Positions 1 through 5,687 of a stretch of DNA of 8,044 nt are shown in pieces; position 1 is the stretch's first letter; every line of letters starts with the position of its first letter. Under the pieces are notes generated by a model, which saw nothing but the letters and a program-made list of their open reading frames with translations, was not told where the DNA came from and did no database searches. The DNA is from CAZNDN01 sp964571815 (GTDB lineage Bacteria; Fibrobacterota; Chitinivibrionia; Chitinivibrionales; WJKA01): positions 1 to 8,044 of the forward strand of contig CAZNDN010000163.1 of assembly GCA_964571815.1 (NCBI GenBank), read 5' to 3'. Position numbers and translations under genes: made by a program.

Positions 1-2
1 AC

Positions 3-293
3 AAGACAAGGCACCCCCCCAAGAAGAAGACTGAATGGCAAAAAGAATGCGCCGCCGAAGAGAAAGAGAACGGGCTGAAAGACAGAAGAGAAAAGTCGAA
101 GAGCCGCCGCGGAAAGAATTTTTATTATGGTAGCGTTCCAATTTACAGCCCACAACAAACGCATGGCGGTTCCGCTGCGCTCCACCCAAATTTTGCTCCG
201 TTTCACGCCGCAAAATTCCGCCATGCGTCGGCCGGTTGCTGGTGCGCAACGGAAACGCCGAGGTCTCCGGCGTACTTTCGCTGGGCGATGTAG
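3..293 (+). other. Purine-rich, charged open stretch at the window edge; gene identity unknown
   Basis: One frame stays open from the left edge to a TAG at 291-293. Its first 40 or so codons are very rich in Lys, Glu and Arg (for example the run KKKTEWQKECAAEEKENG), and the DNA from about 20 to 120 is strikingly purine-rich on this strand, unlike the rest of the window. Purine excess on one strand often marks the coding strand, so this may be the end or a linker of a plus-strand gene that starts outside the window. The second half of the frame (after about 125) has no protein-like character that I recognise and may be out of frame. A run of seven C at 14-20 is a likely place for an indel error. 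No family recognised. The complementary reading is a hydrophobic stretch, which is what the complement of a Lys/Glu-rich sequence would give. Confidence 0.25.
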
Positions 294-409
294 CCAAGCG
301 TTTGAGGAGGCGAAGCGCAGCGCATCTGTTCGGTAAAGTCGAGGGAGAAGGTGAGCACCGGGCTTCCGACCAGGCCGCCGAAAGTGCGGGACATCAGGCA
401 AATGGGTAA
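233..409 (+). pseudogene. Possible CBS-domain remnant (end of a broken gene)
   Basis: In one plus-strand frame, codons 233-304 read RLLVRNGNAEVSGVLSLGDV followed by AKRL. This resembles the last strand, turn and helix of a CBS domain, whose usual pattern is RRLPVV-x-NG-x-VGVLSLGDLA. CBS domains bind adenosine nucleotides and regulate enzymes, channels and other proteins. The frame then continues to a TAA at 407-409 with an unremarkable tail. A matching beginning is not present in the same frame: a TAG at 131-133 closes it, and the residues AMRR that would fit directly upstream lie in the neighbouring frame at about 223-234. A frameshift would therefore be needed, consistent with a broken gene or a base-calling error. 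The match is short, made by eye, and could be chance. A minus-strand reading of the same region has no recognisable family. Confidence 0.25.
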
Positions 410-894
410 CGTAAGGGCTGCAAGAGCGGGGCACATCCGCATCAGAATTGCTGCTGTGGCGACAGCAACCATGGTTGCCGTGACAAGTTTCTGCGCGGCT
501 ACGACCTCTATTGGCTCGCACCCACGCGTGTGGAAGCCGGTCCTTTCGAGCCCGACTCAGCCTCGGTTGCCTGCCAGGTTTCGCTTCCTCCCCTTTCGCC
601 GGAGGGGGGTGAGGAGAACTCGGAGGAAGTTGCGACAGAGGTCGTACCGGCGCCGGCGGCGATCGACACCGTCACTCCCTACCGACCCGGACTTGAATTG
701 TTGTACATAGGACGAATAGCGGTCGGGGCCACCGTGAATGAGTTCGGAACAGGTCTGGCCGGCGGCGCCAACATGGTTTTCAGCGACATGCTAAGTGAGT
801 ACGGTCCAAACTCGACATCGGGGGCTATGCGGAATACGAGGAGCCCGTCTATTACTATCAGAAGTTCTACCGGGGATACTCCGACGCCTTGTGA
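410..894 (+). pseudogene. Frameshifted C-terminal part of a TolB/PD40 propeller-like envelope protein (tentative)
   Basis: The frame open from 410 carries DKFLRGYDLYWLAP near 482-523, like the GGYDLYLL strand of TolB/PD40 beta-propellers. A Pro/Glu-rich linker follows at about 545-675, then YRPGLELLYIG, and GTGLAGGANMVFSDMLSEY ending at about 802. The GGG-x-x-FSDML pattern is what I associate with the domain that follows the propeller in large envelope-associated TolB-like proteins; this is from memory and unchecked. After 802 this frame becomes nonsense, while the frame one base back reads SKLDIGGYAEYEEPVYYYQK and on to a TGA at 892-894. A frame change is therefore needed between 799 and 812, because the second frame is closed by a TGA at 796-798. 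A second shift near 480 is possible. No start codon is evident and the N-terminal propeller is absent. A strong hairpin 38 bases after the TGA supports 894 as the true gene end. It could be a decayed gene or sequencing error. Confidence 0.45.
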
Positions 895-932
895 GGGGGC
901 CGCGAGACATCGAACGGTTCCGGCAACGAAAC

Positions 933-964
933 AGGCGGGAGGGCCGCGGAAGGCCCTTCCGCCT
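933..964 (+). terminator. Intrinsic-terminator-like hairpin after the propeller-like gene
   Basis: AGGCGGGAGGGCC (933-945) pairs with GGCCCTTCCGCCT (952-964) around a six-base loop, gcggaa. All 13 positions pair on the plus-strand transcript. One pair (939 with 958) is a G-U wobble, which would be a C-A mismatch on a minus-strand transcript, so the structure favours plus-strand RNA. It begins 38 bases after the TGA at 892-894. The tail is TCTGG, not a T tract, so it may act as a weak or factor-assisted terminator, or as a 3'-end stabiliser. Confidence 0.6.
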
Positions 965-1004
965 TCTGGACGACGACAACAAGAAACCGCACGAACGTGC
1001 ATGC

Positions 1005-1010
1005 AGGTGA
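1005..1010 (+). promoter_or_regulatory. Ribosome binding site for the small membrane protein
   Basis: AGGTGA lies four bases before the ATG at 1015. It favours that ATG (protein beginning MWWDIVIAI) over the in-frame GTG at 997. The spacing is slightly short but usable. Confidence 0.45.
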
Positions 1011-1014
1011 GCCT

Positions 1015-1428
1015 ATGTGGTGGGATATTGTGATCGCGATTATCGTCGGAGGCATGGCGGCGGCTCTGTACTCTACCGCGCGTTCGCACCGCCTCAAACC
1101 CACGGCCGTTGCGGTTCTTTTTCTTGCCGGTTTTCCGGGAGCATGGGCGGGCGGCCTGTGGCTTATGCCGTTCGGCCCGCCGGTGGCGGGCCTTTAGATC
1201 CTGCCCTTTCCGGCCGCGGGCTTCCTGGCGTTCGCTCTCGCCTCGGTTCTGCACATCCCGCCGTTTCCTCCTCGCACCCGGGGTGAGGCCCTGCGGGAAG
1301 CCGATGAACTGCGCGATGAACGCAGAACCGTTTCAATCTTTCTGTGGCTTCTGCTGGTGGTGCTGACCGTTCTTGTCGTGGCCGGATACCTCCGGCCGCC
1401 GCGGGTCGGGCGTCCTCCGGCGGTGTGA
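1015..1428 (+). pseudogene. Small multi-span membrane protein gene interrupted by an in-frame TAG
   Basis: One frame runs from the ATG at 1015 to the TGA at 1426-1428 (138 codons including the stop) with a single interruption, a TAG at 1195-1197 (codon 61). The reading before it has one hydrophobic segment (DIVIAIIVGGMAAALYS) and a second (AVAVLFLAGFPGAWAGGLWL). The reading after it has a third (ILPFPAAGFLAFALASVL), then a charged loop with READELRDERR, and a fourth segment (SIFLWLLLVVLTVLVVAGYL). This regular membrane layout on both sides of the TAG is the evidence that it is one gene. I do not recognise the family. The gene probably encodes a four-helix inner-membrane protein of about 137 residues. 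It converges on amrS, with 39 bases between the two stops. The TAG may be a nonsense mutation, a base error (TGG, CAG or TAC changed by one base), or readthrough. amrS next door ends at a TAG exactly where its family normally ends, which argues against general amber recoding here. Confidence 0.6.
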
Positions 1429-1467
1429 CCGGTCCGTTCCGGCCTGAGAATCGCACAACATAAGCCC

Positions 1468-2484
1468 CTACGACCACACTCCCGCCACCCTGCTCCCGCA
1501 TGAGGGGCAGGTGCCTTCGACGGTGACACTGCTTTTCCCGCCGAATCCGCCACGGCTGACAACGGTCTCGCCGCAGTGCGCGCATTTGGTGTCTACAGGT
1601 AGTGCCACGTTGCCGGGATACACATGTACAAGGCCGGCCTTCGCTCCGATATCCAGAGCGGTCTTGAGCGTAGCCACGGGTGTGGCGGGAATGTCCTGTA
1701 CCCGATACTCCGGCCGAAATGCCGAAACATGCCAGGGGATCGAAGGATCGACACCGGCGATGAATTCGGCGATGGAACGCAGCTCCTCCTCGGAATCGTT
1801 GCGGCCGGGAATAACCAGCGTGGTGATTTCGATCCATATCCCCAGCCGTTTCATGGTCCGTATTGCCTCCAGGACCGGCTCCAGCCGCCCGCGGCAGCTC
1901 TCTCGATACAACGAATCGCTGAATGATTTCAAATCCACGTTACAGGCATCGAGCACCGGCGCCGCCGTTGCGAGCACCTCGGGAGTCATGTAGCCGTTGG
2001 TCACGAAGACGTTGCGCAGGCCTTGCTGCGACGCCAGCCGGGACGTATCGTAGGCATATTCAAAGAAGATGGTCGGCTCGGTATACGTGTAGGCGATACT
2101 TGCGCAGCCCCGCCGTGCGGCATCTTCCACAATCCGCTCCGGGCTCATGGGCTTTCCGCCGAGATTGCCTTCACGGTACGACAACTGTGAAATGCGCCAA
2201 TTCTGACAGAAATCGCACTTGAAATTGCAGCCGGGCGTGGCGACGGAGTATGCCTGTGAGCCGGGGAGAACGTGGTACAGCGGCTTCTTCTCGATGGGGT
2301 CGACGTTTGCGGACACGACTTCCCCGTAGGTGAAGGTCCGAAGCACACCGCCTTCATTGCGGCGCACTCCGCAGAACCCGAACGAGCCTTCCGCCACACT
2401 GCAGCGGTGCGAACAGAGATTGCACCTCACTCTCCCCTCACCGCTCTCCTCCCAGAACATCGCATCGTGTCGCATACCCGCCAT
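1468..2484 (-). CDS. amrS: AmmeMemoRadiSam-system radical SAM enzyme AmrS
   Basis: A cytosolic radical S-adenosylmethionine enzyme of the AmrS type (formerly annotated as pyruvate-formate-lyase-activating-like), the partner family of Memo and AMMECR1 proteins. Its reaction cannot be read from the sequence. The 338-residue protein is complete. It has an N-terminal cysteine group (C21, C24, C28, C38), the highly conserved DPIEKKPLYHVLPGS, and the radical-SAM cluster motif CNFKCDFCQNW (C86, C90, C93), which binds a 4Fe-4S cluster. Next come AYTYTEPTIFFEY (132-144), NVDLKSF and WHVSAFRPEY. The C-terminal part has two CxxC pairs (C301/C304 and C326/C329) forming a probable zinc ribbon, and it ends in GVWS, as the family does. 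The stop is TAG. The start is unsure: ATG at 2484 is the longest, but the family usually begins a few residues before the FWE segment, which would suit the ATG at 2475. Neither has a good ribosome site. It follows nrdJ by 9 bases, so the two are probably co-transcribed. No Memo or AMMECR1 gene is in the window. Confidence 0.93.
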   Translation of the reverse strand: MAGMRHDAMFWEESGEGRVRCNLCSHRCSVAEGSFGFCGVRRNEGGVLRTFTYGEVVSANVDPIEKKPLYHVLPGSQAYSVATPGCNFKCDFCQNWRISQLSYREGNLGGKPMSPERIVEDAARRGCASIAYTYTEPTIFFEYAYDTSRLASQQGLRNVFVTNGYMTPEVLATAAPVLDACNVDLKSFSDSLYRESCRGRLEPVLEAIRTMKRLGIWIEITTLVIPGRNDSEEELRSIAEFIAGVDPSIPWHVSAFRPEYRVQDIPATPVATLKTALDIGAKAGLVHVYPGNVALPVDTKCAHCGETVVSRGGFGGKSSVTVEGTCPSCGSRVAGVWS

Positions 2485-2493
2485 CCGTCTGCG

Positions 2494-3035
2494 TTACGTT
2501 GCAAGCGATTCGGAATTCGGCTCCTCATCCCCGGGGCCGGCTGTGGCAAAGGAGAGCACCTGCCGTTTCCTGCTTCCGTACCGATACAGCGTAATGCCTT
2601 TGCAGCCCAGCCGGTATGCTCGAAGATATATATCGCGCACCTCATCGGGGCCGGCCGCGGCCGGCAGATTGATGGTCTTTGAGACGGCGTTGTCGGTCTG
2701 TTTCTGGAAAGCCGCCTGTATTTTCAGGTGCTGCAGGGGCGGGACATCGAAGGCGGTCCGGTACACTTCTTTCATGTCGTCGGGGATGCCCGGGATGTCG
2801 GCCACTGAGCCCTTCGCGGCAATCCGCTCTTTGAGCCGGTTGTCAAGCAAGCCCCGTTTCCGAGCCTCCGCGGCAAAAGCCGGGTTGACTTCGTGCAGCA
2901 CGCGTCCCGCGAGCACGTGACGGTCGAAGCTGAGCGCGAACAGGGGCTCTATGCCCGAGGAGCATCCCGCGATCACGCTGATCGTGCCCGTGGGAGCGAC
3001 CGTGTTGACCGTAGCGTTGCGCATCGGCCTTCCCG
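2494..3035 (-). CDS. nrdJ: Class II (adenosylcobalamin-dependent) ribonucleotide reductase, C-terminal fragment
   Basis: NrdJ makes deoxyribonucleotides from ribonucleotides using a radical generated from adenosylcobalamin, so it works with or without oxygen. About 179 C-terminal residues are present; the rest lies in the assembly gap. Diagnostic stretches are NATVNTVAPTGTISVIAGCS followed by SGIEPLFAL (the substrate phosphate-binding region of the barrel), then QAAFQKQTDNAVSKTINLP and GCKGITLYRYGSRKRQVLS. The reading frame continues through the N run into sequence from the other side of the gap (to 3240), but that part is the wrong frame of the GH65 gene and not NrdJ. The family is usually at least about 600 residues, so 400 or more residues are missing. 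The protein ends about 20 residues after QVLS, at a TAA (2494-2496), without the cysteine-rich tail that many NrdJ proteins have for re-reduction. It probably forms an operon with amrS. Confidence 0.93.
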
Positions 3036-3135
3036 NNNNNNNNNNNNNNNNNNNNNNNNNNNNNNNNNNNNNNNNNNNNNNNNNNNNNNNNNNNNNNNNN
3101 NNNNNNNNNNNNNNNNNNNNNNNNNNNNNNNNNNN
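3036..3135. other. Assembly gap of 100 N between two contigs
   Basis: Exactly 100 N, the size scaffolders conventionally use for a gap of unknown length. On the left it cuts nrdJ in mid-gene. On the right only 34 bases (3136-3169, very GC-rich) separate it from the GH65 stop codon. The hidden stretch must hold at least the first two thirds of nrdJ, its upstream region, and the end of the GH65 operon, if the join is correct. Confidence 0.98.
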
Positions 3136-3169
3136 CCGTCCCGGTCTCCCGCCGCCCGCGGCCGGCCGT

Positions 3170-5665
3170 TTATGCGGTCTCAGCAACGGAGCTGAAGTCA
3201 AACCGTCGGGACCTCCCCCTCGGCAGCTCGACATCCTCACCCCGCACTCTCACCCGCATCCGAGGCCGGGAGCCGTCTTCGAGCCGGAGCGTCAATGATT
3301 CGTGCGTGGCCTCGACCAGTACCCATTGCCGTCGGTAGCGGAGTCGCAGACTGATCCGGCGCACCGGCTCGGGCAGCGCCGGGTTGAAACTCAGCACGTT
3401 GCCGCTTACTTCGATACCCAGGTAGCAGCGCTGCATGATATCGACCGTGCCGGCCATGGCGCCCAGGTGTATGCCTTCCGGGGTCGTGCCTCCCTGGACA
3501 TCGTCGATATCCCCGGCCAGGGCTTTCCGGAATTCCTCCCACGAGGCGGCCCGGTTGGAACGGGAGATGACCCAGGAGTAGACAAGCCTGCTGAGTGTAG
3601 AACCGTGGCTCGTTCGCCGGCGGTAGTAGTCAATGTTACGTTGAATGTATTCGGTCCTGAACTCATAGCGCATCCAGCGGAACATATCCACCAGTCCCCC
3701 GGCGGTGAACAGGTACAGCAGCATGAGGACGTCGGCCTGCTTGCCCGCCTTGTAGTTGTTGACATCGTCTCCTTCCTTGTCCAGAATCCGGTCCAGCCGC
3801 ATGGTCTCGCCGTAACGCCGGCGGTACTTTTCCCAGTCGAGTTCCCGAAGGTTGTCGTAGCCTTCGAACTGCTCGATCACCCCGTCGGAGCGCAACGGCA
3901 CGCACATGCGGGTGCTGATGCGGTGCCAGCGCATGAGTTCATCCCCGTCGATTTCGAGCGCACGAAGCAGTTCCTGCCCGCGGGTGCGGTCCAGGACGTT
4001 GAGAATGCGGGGGGCGTGACGCAGCACCCACGATGCGGTAACGTTGGTATAGGCGTTGTTGCGCAGCCCGGGCCGGTCGGCGCCCGGATACTGAGTGTGG
4101 TACTCGTCGGGCCCCACGACATCCCGGATCTCGTATCGATCCCGCTCACGGTCGTACACGGCCTTGGAACTCCAGAATTTCGCGATCTCCAGAAACATCT
4201 CCGCCCCGAAGTAGTTGAGGAACTCGCTGTCTTCGGTGTGCTGATAATACTGCCAGATATTCCAGGCAACGGCGGAGTTGACATGCCGCTGCAGCCGGGT
4301 CCGGTCCGGTATCCATCCCCCCGAGAGGGGATTCAGATGAACCGTCTGACTTTCCTCCCGACCGTTGCTTCCACTCTGCCAGGGGTACATGGCACCGCGG
4401 TACCCCTGCCGCTGCGCCGCCCGCCGGGCGGCATCGAGGCGGCGGTACCGATACATCAGAAATTCCCGTGTCAGGGTGGGTATGCGGAGATTCAGAAAGG
4501 GGAAAACGAAGAGTTCGTCCCACATGATATGGCCGCGGTAGGCCTCACCGTGAAGGCCCCTTGGCGGCACTCCTACATCGCGATCGACCGTGTTCAGCGA
4601 AGCCGTCTGCATCAGATGAAAGACGTGCAATCGCAGGACAAGCGGGGTCATCCCCCCGTCTTCCACCCGGATATCGCATCGTCGCCAGATGTTGTCCCAC
4701 TCCCGTACCTGCGAGGCCAGGAGCGTGTCGAACCTGATACGTCGTTGCGCATCGTTGCGCGCCTCCCCAAGCGGAGAACCGACGGCAAAGTCGCGGGAGG
4801 TATACAGCGCGGCTTTCTTCTCGATAACCAGGGTCCGTTTCGGTTGCACCTCCAGCCGCAGGAGTTCGGCCGCCGATTCGTCGGCCACAACCGTCTCCCT
4901 CCGCGTGTCCACACGCTTGCCGTCGTCCCCGTACACGCAGGTCAGCGCGGCTTGGGCCATCCGGATGCGGGACTGCAGCGTCCGTACCTCCAGGTATACC
5001 CCCGCCTTTTCTTCCGCCCCGGTCTCAAGCACTTCCAGATGCCTGCTCTCCAGGGGACGGTATCGCTCGACGCCCCCGTTGCGCACCGCGCCGTTGCAGC
5101 CGCTTCGGATCGTAATCGGCCCCGACCAGTTCAACGGGGTCAACGCCCATTGAAGCGCAAGGCAATGCGGCTCGCCCATGTGAGCAATGCGCCGCGTCTG
5201 CAGCCGTGTCAGCCGCCCGCGCTCGTCCTCCATCACCATGCGGCGCCGCACCACGCCTATGCGCATGTCAAGCTCCTGCACGTAGTGGTGAAAACGCACC
5301 CCACGGGGATCGAACCACGGCTCTTCCTGGATGCGCCATGTCAGGGGAAGCCAGTCGGGCCAGTTGACGAAATCTTCGTTTTCGATTCGGCGTCCCGCAA
5401 CCTCCGAGCAACCACGGTCGTAGCCGCCGGCCATGTACGTACCCGGGTAGTGGGGTTTGCGTCTCGGAGCGCATTCGAGTGCTCCCCGGGTGGCAAAGAG
5501 GCCGTTGCCCAGCGTACACAGCGCTTCCCGCAACGGCTCCTGATCCTCGTTCCATCCCTCGTATCGCAACACCCAGTCATCGTACGGCCCGGTCGCGCCG
5601 CCCGAGGCGCCCCTTCCGTGTCCGGATTGTACCGTCGTGGTTTCGGTACCGGTTTCTTCGCTCAT
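3170..5665 (-). CDS. Glycoside hydrolase family 65 protein (alpha-glucoside phosphorylase-like)
   Basis: GH65 enzymes split alpha-glucosyl disaccharides such as maltose, trehalose or kojibiose, mostly by phosphorolysis to beta-glucose 1-phosphate; a minority hydrolyse. The protein is cytosolic, about 831 residues, with no signal peptide seen. In order there is an N-terminal beta-sandwich (LGNGLFATRGA at about 52-62, ENEDFVNWPDWLPLTWRI), then an (alpha/alpha)6 barrel with HGEAYRGHIMWDELFVFPF at about 372-390. The barrel also carries YPWQSGSNGREE, the catalytic acid Glu in VVGPDEYH (about E521), KQADVLML, and the HGSTLS loop (about 687-692) that binds phosphate in the phosphorylases. A small C-terminal sandwich closes it. 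It most resembles the subgroup in which the N-terminal reads NLPNWLPLTFRI, whose substrates are mostly uncharacterised, so I do not name one. The start at 5665 is chosen because AAAGGGG (5673-5679) sits seven bases before it; ATGs at 5671 and 5716 are also in frame. It follows mutM by 22 bases. A beta-phosphoglucomutase, a common partner, may lie in the gap. Confidence 0.93.
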   Translation of the reverse strand: MSEETGTETTTVQSGHGRGASGGATGPYDDWVLRYEGWNEDQEPLREALCTLGNGLFATRGALECAPRRKPHYPGTYMAGGYDRGCSEVAGRRIENEDFVNWPDWLPLTWRIQEEPWFDPRGVRFHHYVQELDMRIGVVRRRMVMEDERGRLTRLQTRRIAHMGEPHCLALQWALTPLNWSGPITIRSGCNGAVRNGGVERYRPLESRHLEVLETGAEEKAGVYLEVRTLQSRIRMAQAALTCVYGDDGKRVDTRRETVVADESAAELLRLEVQPKRTLVIEKKAALYTSRDFAVGSPLGEARNDAQRRIRFDTLLASQVREWDNIWRRCDIRVEDGGMTPLVLRLHVFHLMQTASLNTVDRDVGVPPRGLHGEAYRGHIMWDELFVFPFLNLRIPTLTREFLMYRYRRLDAARRAAQRQGYRGAMYPWQSGSNGREESQTVHLNPLSGGWIPDRTRLQRHVNSAVAWNIWQYYQHTEDSEFLNYFGAEMFLEIAKFWSSKAVYDRERDRYEIRDVVGPDEYHTQYPGADRPGLRNNAYTNVTASWVLRHAPRILNVLDRTRGQELLRALEIDGDELMRWHRISTRMCVPLRSDGVIEQFEGYDNLRELDWEKYRRRYGETMRLDRILDKEGDDVNNYKAGKQADVLMLLYLFTAGGLVDMFRWMRYEFRTEYIQRNIDYYRRRTSHGSTLSRLVYSWVISRSNRAASWEEFRKALAGDIDDVQGGTTPEGIHLGAMAGTVDIMQRCYLGIEVSGNVLSFNPALPEPVRRISLRLRYRRQWVLVEATHESLTLRLEDGSRPRMRVRVRGEDVELPRGRSRRFDFSSVAETA

Positions 5666-5672
5666 ATCCATG

Positions 5673-5679
5673 CCCCTTT
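5673..5679 (-). promoter_or_regulatory. Ribosome binding site deciding the GH65 start
   Basis: AAAGGGG on the minus strand ends seven bases before the ATG at 5663-5665 but only one base before the ATG at 5669-5671. It lies after the mutM stop codon, so the shorter protein beginning MSEETG is preferred and no overlap with mutM is needed. Confidence 0.6.
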
Positions 5680-5687
5680 GTCGCGGC

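Noticed and set aside
989..1000. Small inverted repeat GCACG-AA-CGTGC upstream of the membrane protein gene, as a possible operator.
   Set aside because: Five-base arms occur often by chance in GC-rich DNA and no promoter elements are visible around it.
679..1254. A 191-codon minus-strand open frame.
   Set aside because: Its sequence is low-complexity Arg/Pro/Gly-rich and unlike any family. The plus-strand pieces and the directional hairpin in the same place are better supported.
1015..1428. TAG read as pyrrolysine or another recoded amino acid.
   Set aside because: No supporting tRNA or enzyme genes are visible, and amrS ends with TAG at the normal end of its family, so TAG works as a stop here. 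It is left only as a possibility to test.
1429..1467. Possible two-way terminator between the convergent membrane protein gene and amrS.
   Set aside because: Only scattered CCGG repeats are present; no stem longer than about four pairs and no T tract on either strand.
3036..3240. An open frame that joins the nrdJ fragment to sequence right of the gap.
   Set aside because: It runs through the N run, and its start lies in the wrong frame of the GH65 end. It is an artefact of the 100-N placeholder.
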